Assembly (NCBI GenBank): GCA_026707905.1
Contig: JAPOVY010000026.1
Coordinates: 1-32,343, forward strand
DNA from: Gammaproteobacteria bacterium
GTDB lineage: Bacteria > Pseudomonadota > Gammaproteobacteria > Pseudomonadales > Azotimanducaceae
Direction of reading: 5' to 3'
DNA: 32,343 nucleotides
Below, piece by piece: positions 7,160-15,781 of this stretch. Positions within the stretch are counted from its first letter, which is position 1. Each line of letters opens with the position of its first letter. The notes under the pieces were generated by a model. The model was not told the DNA's origin and did no database searches. It was given only the letters and a program-made list of their open reading frames with translations. The position numbers and the translations under genes are program-made.

Positions 7160-10100
7160 ATGAAAGAAAAACTTATTGAGATCGCAATGGAGCGGAAGCG
7201 CTCCATGATCTTGATCATGGTCGGCATCGTGATATTCGGTGTGGTGGCTCGCTTGTCGATCCCGACCGAAAGTGAGCCGCGCGTCGAGATACCCTATTTC
7301 GTGATCACGGTGGTACATGAAGGTATCTCACCCGAAGATGCAACACGTCTGCTCGTACGCCCCATCGAGCTCGAACTGAAGGCACTTGACAACGTCAAGG
7401 AGATCACAGGTACTGGTGCAGAACACATGGCTTACGTGTCTGTCGAGTTTGACGCTGCTATGGACATCGATGTTGCCATGGCTGATGTCCGCGAAGCAGT
7501 CGATCGCGCTAAGCCCGAATTACCGATTACAGCCGAGGAACCTGTCGTCACAGAAACCGCGAGTACCGACTTCCCAATCGTTCAGATCAATCTGGTTAGT
7601 GAAAAAGCGTCTGAGCGGCTTGTACTGGACACTGCTCGGAGTCTACGAGACCGGATTGAGACGATACCGGGTATTCGATCGGTAGTCATTCAAGGTCACC
7701 GAGACGAGGTGCTAGAAATCACTGTCGAACCCGCACGATTGCTTGCAAATGGGATCACAGTAGAGCAACTAATTGTTGCGCTCACACGCAACAATCAGTT
7801 AATCCCTGCAGGCTCGCTCGATTCTGGCAGAGGGAGCATCGCGCTAAAGATCCCTAGTGTCGTCGAAGAAGCCAACGACCTTATTGATCTACCGCTCTTC
7901 ACCGACGGTGAAACCGTTGTGTCCTTAGGCGACGTGGCGACAGTACGGCGAACATTTAAAGACAGGACTCACTACGTACGCGCTAACGGTAAACAAGCCG
8001 TATCACTTTTCCCTTATAGACAGGTAGGTGCCAACTCGATCGATACGACCAGAGCGATACGAGAAGTCATTGAGGAAATACAACCAACAATGCCGGACAA
8101 CATCGAACTGTTCATTACACGTGATGCTTCCGCGTTCGATATGCAGCAAGTAACGGAGTTAGAAGGAAACATCGTTACAGCCTTATTCCTTGTACTTGCC
8201 GTCGTCCTTCCGTCGATCGGTTTACGTAGCAGCGTCATCGTCGCCTTTTCGATTCCCGTCTCGTTCCTCTTTGCGCTCATATTTTTGTGGTTGTTCGGTC
8301 ACTCGTTCAACTTCATGGTGATGTTCGGCATGCTGATGGCGCTTGGCATGTTGATCGATGGCGCCATCATCGTAACGGAGGATGCTGAACGTCGCATGGA
8401 CGCTGGCGCTTCCGGCGAACGAGGCTATGCTGAGGCTGCTCGTCGAATGTTCGCTCCAGTGACTGCGTCGACGGCAACGACGCTCGCAGCGTTTCTGCCG
8501 TTACTGTTCTGGCCAGGTGTACCAGGCGAATACATGCGCTATCTCCCGCTCACGGTACTCGCCGTCTTGATCGGATCTCTGGTCTACACCTTGATCTTCG
8601 TGCCGAGCGTCGGTGCCACGCTGTCAAGACACATCGACGAGCGCGAAGTGACGTCACGCGAGACCAGTCCGTGGGATCGTGACATTGACCAACTCAAAGG
8701 CTTTTCGCGTTGGTACGCGATGCTCATTTCGTCTGCAGCGCGCCATACCTTCTTCACACTCGTCGCAATCGTGCTCGCAGTGTATGGAATCTTCTCTCTA
8801 TATAGCGTCAGAGATCTCGGCGTCATATTCTTCAACGAAAACGACCCGGTTTACTCCCAAGCATTCGTGCGAGCGCGTGGGAATCTAAACATTGAGGAGG
8901 CACATGCTCTCGTCAGGGAAGTAGAACGAGCAATCGTCGAAACTGACGGTGTGAAGGAAACAAGCACGTTTATCAGCAGCGGTTTCGAACGAGGTGAAGG
9001 TCAGCGTCAGACCTATCGTGGTGGATCGGCAGCGGATGTCATCGGGACTATATGGGTCGAGCTCCACGAAGCAAATCAGCGGACTCGAAACGGTATCGAG
9101 ATCGGTGAGGAAATCCGCGGCAAATCGGCGCAGATAGGCGGAATCGTCGTGGATCTCAAACCGTTCGAAGGGCAGCTGCTCGCCGGTAAACCGATCTTCA
9201 TTCAATTTTCTGCGCGCGATCGAGAGAAACTCGCGCCGATCGTCGAGACCGTAAGGGATCACCTAATCAGTGACGTATCCGGGTTACGAAATCTTGAAGA
9301 CACGCTGCCGCTTCCTGGGTTTGAATGGCAATTGGATGTCGATCGCGAGAAAGCCGCGCTGTTCGGCGTCGATGTAACCACAGTTGGTCTCGCCGCACAG
9401 CTGATCACCGACGGTGCGAAGCTGGGCGAATACCGTCCCAATGACGCCGACGAAGCCCTTGACATCCGGCTTCGCTTCTCGGCGACTAGTCGAAGTATCG
9501 ATCAGCTCGATGAACTACAAATTGCCACGAATGAAGGTTTAGTGCCTATTTCAAATTTCGTAACCCGTCGTGCGGTCAAGCGTCAAGACGCAATACAGCG
9601 AAGAGATCAGCGCGATATTCACGTGATTCAAGCAGACGTGATGCCTGGTGTGTTGGCTGATGCAAAAATCGACGAGATCCAGGAGTGGATTGATACGCAA
9701 GCGTTCGATCCTGAAGTTGATATACGCTTCAGAGGAACCGCGGAAGATCAAGCTGAATCGATTGACTTTGTTGCGAAAGCGTTTTCATTTGCGCTGCTGT
9801 TGATGTTCGTTTTGCTCGTTACGCAGTACAACAGCATCTATCAGTCGCTTGTCACGATTTTTGCCATCGTGCTATCGACGGCAGGTGTTTTCCTAGGTTT
9901 GGTGATCACCAATTCACCGTTCAGTGCGATCTTGAGTGGTGTGGGGATCATTGCATTGGCAGGAATCGTCGTGAACAACAGCATTGTCTTGATCGATACG
10001 TTTAACCAAGGTCGTAAAGAGCACCCCGAATTCGATCTGGTGCGACTAGTGACGCTGACGGGTCTACAAAGGCTCCGCCCCGTCATACTTACCACTGTTA

Positions 10101-10378
10101 CCACGATGATAGGTCTATTACCCCTCGCAAGCCATCAATCCATTGATTTCATCAATCGAACATGGACAACGGGCGGTAATCTCTCGACATATTGGGTACC
10201 TCTCGCTCAAGCCATCGCGTTCGGTCTGTCATTCGCGACCATCCTCACGCTCGTAGTTACACCGGCGTTGTTGATTCTCCCGGTAGCTGCCGTTGAAACG
10301 AGTACGAAATGGCTAAGGCGTATCCGCCGTGTCTTACCATTGGGTGGTACCCCCCGTACAGACGTATTTCCTGACTAA
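7160..10378 (+). CDS. RND superfamily efflux transporter permease (HAE/AcrB-like)
   Basis: A 1072-aa proton-driven RND permease with the full two-repeat architecture. TM1 (about residues 15-33) leads to a periplasmic porter domain, then TM2-6 (about 335-490), a hydrophilic loop, TM7 near 525-545, a second porter domain and TM8-12 (about 870-1050). The TM4 segment reads GMLMALGMLIDGAIIVTED, so the usual Asp-Asp proton-relay pair is Asp400-Gly401, with one acidic residue instead of two. TM10 contains GIIALAGIVVNNSIVLID, as in the family. It shares an operon with the upstream adaptor and points away from the sterol methyltransferase. Some RND proteins move hopanoids, sterols or other lipids in bacteria, so a lipid substrate is plausible but unproven. 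Confidence 0.93.
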   Translation: MKEKLIEIAMERKRSMILIMVGIVIFGVVARLSIPTESEPRVEIPYFVITVVHEGISPEDATRLLVRPIELELKALDNVKEITGTGAEHMAYVSVEFDAAMDIDVAMADVREAVDRAKPELPITAEEPVVTETASTDFPIVQINLVSEKASERLVLDTARSLRDRIETIPGIRSVVIQGHRDEVLEITVEPARLLANGITVEQLIVALTRNNQLIPAGSLDSGRGSIALKIPSVVEEANDLIDLPLFTDGETVVSLGDVATVRRTFKDRTHYVRANGKQAVSLFPYRQVGANSIDTTRAIREVIEEIQPTMPDNIELFITRDASAFDMQQVTELEGNIVTALFLVLAVVLPSIGLRSSVIVAFSIPVSFLFALIFLWLFGHSFNFMVMFGMLMALGMLIDGAIIVTEDAERRMDAGASGERGYAEAARRMFAPVTASTATTLAAFLPLLFWPGVPGEYMRYLPLTVLAVLIGSLVYTLIFVPSVGATLSRHIDEREVTSRETSPWDRDIDQLKGFSRWYAMLISSAARHTFFTLVAIVLAVYGIFSLYSVRDLGVIFFNENDPVYSQAFVRARGNLNIEEAHALVREVERAIVETDGVKETSTFISSGFERGEGQRQTYRGGSAADVIGTIWVELHEANQRTRNGIEIGEEIRGKSAQIGGIVVDLKPFEGQLLAGKPIFIQFSARDREKLAPIVETVRDHLISDVSGLRNLEDTLPLPGFEWQLDVDREKAALFGVDVTTVGLAAQLITDGAKLGEYRPNDADEALDIRLRFSATSRSIDQLDELQIATNEGLVPISNFVTRRAVKRQDAIQRRDQRDIHVIQADVMPGVLADAKIDEIQEWIDTQAFDPEVDIRFRGTAEDQAESIDFVAKAFSFALLLMFVLLVTQYNSIYQSLVTIFAIVLSTAGVFLGLVITNSPFSAILSGVGIIALAGIVVNNSIVLIDTFNQGRKEHPEFDLVRLVTLTGLQRLRPVILTTVTTMIGLLPLASHQSIDFINRTWTTGGNLSTYWVPLAQAIAFGLSFATILTLVVTPALLILPVAAVETSTKWLRRIRRVLPLGGTPRTDVFPD

Positions 10379-10381
10379 GCG

Positions 10382-10411
10382 CCCAACGCTGCGTTCATCG
10401 GAAGCGTTGGG
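10382..10411. terminator. Bidirectional hairpin between convergent RND and P450 genes
   Basis: CCCAACGCT (10382-10390) and AGCGTTGGG (10403-10411) form a 9-bp perfect stem with a 12-base loop, three bases after the RND stop and 35 bp before the P450 stop. No long T-run follows on either strand, so it is a probable rather than a classic intrinsic terminator. Confidence 0.55.
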
Positions 10412-10445
10412 TGGCGGCTATACAACTATTTTGTCGGAAGTGCCG

Positions 10446-12506
10446 TTATGCTGCTTCTGGTAACGGGTGACGAAGGTTCTTCACTTTAAATTTGAAGCTC
10501 TTGTCTGGACTGAATTTCGGCAACGGGCTCAGTTTTAGTTGATAGTCTTTCGGGATCATCTCAAGTTCGCAATGATGTGCAACTAACAGTAGATTGGATA
10601 CCAAATGCAATTCTGTGAAGCGCGAGCCTAAACACGTGTGGGTACCTAAACCGAATGGATAGAAAGCGCCACGTTTGCGGTGCTCTTCACGCTCGGGACC
10701 GAACCGATCGGGATCGAACTTCTCCGCATCTTTGAAGTGTTCGTCCAAATATTGTGTTGCTGTGAAAGCCACGAGGATGTTGCTTCTTGCAGGTACTAAG
10801 TAGTCGTCTACCTCAAATTCGTTCATTGCCATTCGGTTATGCACCGGTATGACCGGATGTAAACGCATCACTTCCATAATGAATCGATGGGTGAAATCAA
10901 TGGCATCCATCGTTACATGATCCTTCGTGGGGTCGCCGCCTTCGAACAGCACATCCGCTTCAGCGGCTACTCTTTCGTAACAATCCGGATTTTTCATCAT
11001 TTCGTACAGCGCGAAACTCATTTGGCTACCCAAATAATGTCCAGCAATTAGCGTTGCCAGGAACGCAAATTCGAGATCGGTTTGCGGCATAAACTGTGGA
11101 TCAGATTTGTGAAGTGTCAACAAATCGTCGACGAAGTCGCGCGGTTTTCCAGCCCTTTCTTCGATCGTATGACTTACATGGATTTGACGATATACCTCAA
11201 GTACATCTTTGAGATACCGCTTCATGCGGGGTGTCTTGAGCATGAATTCCGGCATCACCTTCATAACGTAAATCTTCAATGCCCGAAATTCATACTCTAA
11301 TAGCCCGTCGAGTACACTAATCGCCGGGTCAATACTCGTGGTGACCTGAGCAATCTGGCAACCTGTTAGCCGCTGGCATTCCATTTCACCGGGCACTACG
11401 GCGCCATCTAGCCACGTTCCGATCCGCTCTCTGCCTATTCGGAATAAATCATCGAGCCGATCCTCCACCGCAGCACGGGAAGTTCCTGCTCGATAGATCT
11501 TGCGCATCCGGAAATGGTCCGCACCGTCCAAGCTTGCGATTGATCGAGCGGTACCCCACGCTGTCTGAAAATCCTCTAGGTAGTCTCGTGTTCGCAGGTA
11601 CAGTCGTCCTCGTCGTGCGACCCACTGATTCATGTCAGCACCCGCGAGCACCACCGCACCTTTTCCAAATCCGGCAAGCCGAAAGACGGGCCCGTACTTT
11701 TCATGCATCTCAGAGATAAAGCGACACATGTCTTTCCGCCGAAGTGCTTTAGATTTCAAATAATCAGTCAACTTCACTTTAGGTACGGGTAATCTCTTCG
11801 GACGCTCGGGTTGCGCTGAAGCGGGGTCCGAATCACCTACGGCTGACCGAATTGCCTGCCCGAACAAGTCCATGCTTGCGAGGAGCTGGATTCGTTCCTG
11901 CGCCATTTCAAACTCGTCAGCGTCCAGCATAGACGGAAAACCGTCGCAAACCAGTAACAATCCGATCAATGTCACATCATGTGGATCTGGAATTTCTTCG
12001 TCAAAAAGGGCACGCCGGATCCGTGCTTTGACCTCTTCCTGTTGTTCTAAGCCCGGACCAACATATTGACCCGTGCGAAGTACCTTGTTGCTTAGCTGCC
12101 AGTAGCCACCCGTGTCATGAACGAGGATCCCCATATTGACGAGTCTCTGCAGCACGAACTCAATAAATACGTCGGCGTTGGGTGCGAAGTACTCAACCCA
12201 ATACTGAGGTGTGCGTGGCGTTTGCTCATAAGCGATGATCTCAAGCGCAGGATCTAAAACCACATCGCCGGTCGGCGTCGGATCGATGACAACGAGGTTG
12301 TCCAGATCAGCATCAACACGACTCCGGAACGACAGGTCGAGTATGACGGCTCCCGCAAATCCGCACCACATCCGCCAATCAGAAGTCGGTGCTGCCACGA
12401 ATCCTAGGTCGTCCTTCAACATGAGCAAGACCAGCTCCTCAGCGATCGTAAGCCGATGAGACTCTACCGACTCTCCGGATTCTGATTCGAGTACTTCTTC
12501 AGTCAC
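10446..12506 (-). CDS. GPP34 (GOLPH3-like) domain - cytochrome P450 fusion protein
   Basis: A 686-aa fusion. Residues about 18-215 match the GPP34/GOLPH3 family: LTIAEELVLLMLKDD, FAGAVILDLSFRSRVD, then VVIDPTPTGDVVLDPALEII, and a C-terminal half with RIRRALFDEEIPDPHDVTL. After a short linker (about 216-245) comes a P450: KYGPVFRLAGFG, helix K E545-V-M-R548, the PDRF region, and the heme loop FYPFGLGTHTCLG with Cys625 as thiolate ligand. The helix I segment reads AGHYLGSQ (488-495), so the usual acid-alcohol pair is replaced by Tyr491-Leu492. The open frame reaches 12611, but GTG at 12506 overlaps the Rieske stop as GTGA, which fixes the start by translational coupling. The substrate is unknown; the context suggests a polycyclic or lipid substrate. 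No reductase or ferredoxin gene is nearby. Confidence 0.9.
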   Translation of the reverse strand: MTEEVLESESGESVESHRLTIAEELVLLMLKDDLGFVAAPTSDWRMWCGFAGAVILDLSFRSRVDADLDNLVVIDPTPTGDVVLDPALEIIAYEQTPRTPQYWVEYFAPNADVFIEFVLQRLVNMGILVHDTGGYWQLSNKVLRTGQYVGPGLEQQEEVKARIRRALFDEEIPDPHDVTLIGLLLVCDGFPSMLDADEFEMAQERIQLLASMDLFGQAIRSAVGDSDPASAQPERPKRLPVPKVKLTDYLKSKALRRKDMCRFISEMHEKYGPVFRLAGFGKGAVVLAGADMNQWVARRGRLYLRTRDYLEDFQTAWGTARSIASLDGADHFRMRKIYRAGTSRAAVEDRLDDLFRIGRERIGTWLDGAVVPGEMECQRLTGCQIAQVTTSIDPAISVLDGLLEYEFRALKIYVMKVMPEFMLKTPRMKRYLKDVLEVYRQIHVSHTIEERAGKPRDFVDDLLTLHKSDPQFMPQTDLEFAFLATLIAGHYLGSQMSFALYEMMKNPDCYERVAAEADVLFEGGDPTKDHVTMDAIDFTHRFIMEVMRLHPVIPVHNRMAMNEFEVDDYLVPARSNILVAFTATQYLDEHFKDAEKFDPDRFGPEREEHRKRGAFYPFGLGTHTCLGSRFTELHLVSNLLLVAHHCELEMIPKDYQLKLSPLPKFSPDKSFKFKVKNLRHPLPEAA

Positions 12507-13552
12507 TGAATAACCTTTGGATAAAACTGCTGACAATATCGGCGAAACAAAGCTATGTCCCGGTCCGACGCGGAATACGCGGGTTGTGAACGGTAATTCT
12601 GTTTGTCCCAAATCAGCGCATCTTTCGATACTTCTATCTCAAGATCGTTTACCGCGAATTTAGATGCTAATTTAGCCGCTGGCGTTCGAAGCAGGCTCTT
12701 TAGCCACCACCAGTTAGGGAGCTTTCGTATATCAACGATCAACCACATTTCAATCATCTCACCGTCAACCGGCGTCGACAGAACCCATTGTCGAGCAAGG
12801 ATGCCGTATTCGGTAGCGACGTTAACGGTTGACACACCCAATCCCCAAACGCCGATCTGTATTTCGACATCAAATTTGATTCTGCGTAAACCAAACGTCA
12901 GCATGTTGCGCGTGAACGAATAAGATGAAAACAGGAAGGGTCCACACATTTCAGTTTCACGGAGTTTTGTCAATTGTGTGTAACCGTGGACTTCCTCAAG
13001 ATGACTCATGTCGACTGAGTTCTCACTCGTCGTCTGTGGGTGAGCTCTAAACGTCATGCGACGTAAGCCACGCGCCATGCTATCGGACGGGAATATAGGT
13101 GTGTGCCAGCGTGGCTTCGTTATGTCGCGGCCAAAGTAAGCGAAAATCAGGCCGCTCGTTTCAGCGACCGCAAAACGTCTCAATTGTGCGGAGCGCGGCG
13201 GTTTGACGTCACGAGCGCGCACACACGTTCCAGTAACGTCGTACTCAAACCCATGAAACGGACAAACTAGGTTTCAGTTCTTCAATTTGCCGCCAGCCGA
13301 AGGACCCAAATGCGATCCGAGATGCGGACATGTTCCGTCAGCGACGCACACGTCGCCTTTTAGATCCCGCCAATATACGATTGACTGACCGAGCCATGTC
13401 CGTTCCCTCAATTCACCGCACGCGAGTTCTCGGCTCTCCGCTACCACGTACCAACCGTCGGGAAACGGATAGAGCTTGCGTTCTTCGACCGGCGCGGCGT
13501 GAACCACATCGATTCGGTGTTCCAGATCTTCTACGTGCTCAGTCATTTGCAT
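12503..13552 (-). pseudogene. Rieske-type mononuclear iron oxygenase, interrupted by an in-frame TGA
   Basis: Read through one TGA at 13276-13274, this frame gives a 349-residue Rieske oxygenase alpha-subunit-like protein. The [2Fe-2S] ligands are Cys75-Pro-His77 before the stop and Cys97-Pro-Phe-His100 after it, so the stop (codon 93) falls between the two halves of the cluster motif. After it comes CPFHGFEYDVTG, then the catalytic domain with the iron-ligand motif ENSVDMSHLEEVHGY. The frame does not change, so this is a point nonsense, not an indel. Relatives generally have Gly at that position, which fits GGA to TGA. A product starting at GTG 13222 would lack the whole Rieske domain. The gene overlaps the P450 fusion by GTGA. 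It could be a true pseudogene, a base-call error or an unusual readthrough case. Intact relatives hydroxylate or desaturate steroids and aromatics. Confidence 0.85.
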
Positions 13553-13749
13553 CGCCAGACGTTGCGCATACTACAGTCGACACGAACAGCCTTAACGCTA
13601 TTGAGCGATCTCTTAACTACGGTTCAACTCGTTAGACTCGGGTCCAAGCGGTTAATTTTGTCTCTTTTTCGCGATGTGTCGACCACGCTTATTCCCTGCA
13701 CCTCCTCGACGTGTCGCCAATACAGCTTCGTTCAAGTTGCTTTTCGCCG

Positions 13750-14679
13750 TCAACGATCGGTAATTCTCAGACTCAATTCACCACCGATCGCGCGCTCTAC
13801 CCCAGTGGCGGTCTTAATCAGATATGCACCCTCGTCATCAATTCCTGCCCCAATACCTGAAATCGGCGGTTCTGAGCCTGTCAAAACAACGCTCTTTCCT
13901 CGAAGTACGTCACGTCGTTCCCATCCTTCTTTAAACGGGTCAAAACCGAAATCTTCGAACCTTCGAATCGCGTCGTAAATCTTGTTAATCAGATGAGCGA
14001 CAAGACTATTCCGCGAGCAGGACGCTAGGTGATCAACGATGCGAGTAGCTCGATAGTTCCCAGTAACTTGCACACCAGGCGCGTCATGCACATTAATGCC
14101 GACCCCCACTACTAATGATGCAGGACGTTGTGCGTCTGCCAATTCGATCAGGATTCCACCCACTTTCCGTTTGTCTATCAGGATGTCGTTCGGCCATTTC
14201 AATCCCACATCCTCAATTTGGAGATCATCAAGTACTTGGGCTACGACTAATCCAATCGCAAGACTGACTCCACCGATCTCGGCTGTTGATCGATCAACCG
14301 CGATTCCGACGCTTAGTGCAACGTTTTTTGCGAAGGGCGATATCCACTGTCGACCTCGACGGCCTCGCCCACTAGTTTGCACCTCAGCGGTACGGATCCG
14401 ACCATCTATATCGCTATCTCGCGACAGATCTAATAGATCAGTATTGGTGCTCTGAGTGCATGACAATACATCTAATCGTTTTAGCCATGTTCGCGTGGAT
14501 TCGTGTAACTGAGCCGCGATCACAGAGGCATCCAAGAATTCACTCGACTGCGAGGACAGCACACCTTCTCTGACCTGAATCCCGTATTCGGTAAGCTGTG
14601 TTCGAACTGACCGATCGAGGTCCATCGCCGTGAGTTGTTTCCCTTGCGCGAGCGTCTCAAACGCTTCTTCTAGATCCAT
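13750..14679 (-). CDS. birA: Biotin--[acetyl-CoA-carboxylase] ligase (BirA-like)
   Basis: A 309-aa biotin protein ligase that activates biotin as biotinyl-AMP and attaches it to carboxyl-carrier lysines. The catalytic core shows the GRGRRGRQW biotin/ATP loop, LKWPNDILI, KVGGILIEL and VVGVGINVHD, and ends in the SH3-like domain with GGELSLRI. The N-terminal region before the core (about 50 residues) is roughly ten residues shorter than the E. coli winged helix. It lacks a recognisable recognition helix, so repressor function is doubtful. ATG at 14679 is the first start after an in-frame TAG. birA between rRNA and tRNA-Thr/Tyr is the ancestral gammaproteobacterial arrangement, but the expected coaA/coaX is not downstream. 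Confidence 0.95.
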   Translation of the reverse strand: MDLEEAFETLAQGKQLTAMDLDRSVRTQLTEYGIQVREGVLSSQSSEFLDASVIAAQLHESTRTWLKRLDVLSCTQSTNTDLLDLSRDSDIDGRIRTAEVQTSGRGRRGRQWISPFAKNVALSVGIAVDRSTAEIGGVSLAIGLVVAQVLDDLQIEDVGLKWPNDILIDKRKVGGILIELADAQRPASLVVGVGINVHDAPGVQVTGNYRATRIVDHLASCSRNSLVAHLINKIYDAIRRFEDFGFDPFKEGWERRDVLRGKSVVLTGSEPPISGIGAGIDDEGAYLIKTATGVERAIGGELSLRITDR

Positions 14680-14808
14680 TCCCTAGTTCTGTCCAATACT
14701 CACAAGATTGTCGCCTATTAGCAGTTACGTGTAAAAACCTATCACTACACTTACAGCCTTTCAGGCGCATCTTGCGTTTTCACGTCTAATCTTCTAACGA
14801 GTATTCAT

Positions 14809-15738
14809 ATGGAATTCGGCAAGTTCAAGTCAACCGACGCTCTCAATAAGACATTTAACCGGATCAAGTCGCTCGGCCTCGAGACGAATATCTATGAGCT
14901 CGACACCTATGGCTTCACCGTCGTCCCACCAGACAAAGTCGCGGACAAAGCTTTTTTTGAGCGAATTCGAGAGACCGTACTTCGAATCTGTAAGGAGCGT
15001 AGCGGGTTGGATTTCTCCCTCGACAGCAACGGCGATTTTGGGGAATACAAGGCACAGCCACAATCAGACGGCCAGTTCCTGTTGTTCTATCTGTTGATGG
15101 CAGATCGCGTCTTCGAAGAATGGGTACTGAATCCGACGTTATACGCCCTCATCGACTATCTGATGCGCGGTCAGCAACAACTGTCCAGTCTGACATCGTT
15201 CGTGAAATGGAAAGGCGAGCGTGACTCATTGGGCTTGCATAGCGACTCACCGCCTGACCGGGACGGGCATCTGCCAGCGTGTTCAGACGTCGCTAATGCG
15301 GCTTATTGTCTCACCGATTACACGTTGGATAACGGTGCAATCGCGATGGTCCCAGGCAGTCATCTCTTCTGTCGGCAACCGGGACCAGGTGAAGGTGAGA
15401 AACGAGCTGTACCTGTTGAAGCGGAAGCAGGTTCTTTGATCGCTTGGCACGGCAACACTTGGCACGGTGCATTTCCAAAGAAAACGGATGGTCTGCGACT
15501 GAACGTGACCAGCTACCACTGCCATCGACGACTGAAAACGCAAGAAGCGTACCAATGGCGCGTTACGCAGGAAATGCTTGATCGCAATCCGCCAGAATTC
15601 GCGCGACTAGTTGGCGCAGACGACCATATGGGGTGGGACGAACGTGGCCCAGACTACACACGCGGCGTCCAATATATGTCCGAAGACGCGAAAAAACGTT
15701 TTGCGCGTTTAGCGAATCGCAAGAAGAAAGCAGCGTGA
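14809..15738 (+). CDS. Phytanoyl-CoA dioxygenase (PhyH) family Fe(II)/2-oxoglutarate oxygenase
   Basis: A 309-aa PhyH-family enzyme, predicted to hydroxylate an unactivated carbon of a lipid or specialised metabolite using Fe(II) and 2-oxoglutarate. The double-stranded beta-helix facial triad is visible: His144-x-Asp146 in LGLHSDSP, then a distal His219 in NTWHGAF, with Arg230 (DGLRLN) as the expected 2-oxoglutarate anchor. NGAIAMVPGSH (176-185) is the typical loop of the family. The MaoC-like gene starts 43 bp downstream on the same strand, so the two probably form an operon. The upstream neighbour birA is divergent. The substrate cannot be told from the sequence. Confidence 0.9.
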   Translation: MEFGKFKSTDALNKTFNRIKSLGLETNIYELDTYGFTVVPPDKVADKAFFERIRETVLRICKERSGLDFSLDSNGDFGEYKAQPQSDGQFLLFYLLMADRVFEEWVLNPTLYALIDYLMRGQQQLSSLTSFVKWKGERDSLGLHSDSPPDRDGHLPACSDVANAAYCLTDYTLDNGAIAMVPGSHLFCRQPGPGEGEKRAVPVEAEAGSLIAWHGNTWHGAFPKKTDGLRLNVTSYHCHRRLKTQEAYQWRVTQEMLDRNPPEFARLVGADDHMGWDERGPDYTRGVQYMSEDAKKRFARLANRKKKAA

Positions 15739-15781
15739 ATCCCGTTTTGCAAATCCACTGAGACTCGAGGTAAACCGTTCC

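Noticed and set aside
8885..9262. 125-aa antisense frame inside the RND gene
   Set aside because: It is on the strand opposite a clearly coding RND porter domain, with no recognisable sequence.
12507..12611. Upstream start of the GPP34-P450 protein at 12611
   Set aside because: The extra 35 codons overlap the Rieske coding sequence and show no GPP34 similarity, whereas GTG 12506 forms a GTGA overlap.
13237..13276. Selenocysteine insertion at the Rieske TGA
   Set aside because: No convincing SECIS-like stem-loop follows the TGA within the expected distance; only a weak 5-bp pairing can be drawn. Relatives have Gly, not Cys, at this site.
12503..13552. Frameshift, or two separate genes, in the Rieske region
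   Set aside because: Both halves are in the same frame (18 codons from the TGA to GTG 13222) and the Rieske motif continues across the stop, so it is one gene with a point nonsense codon.
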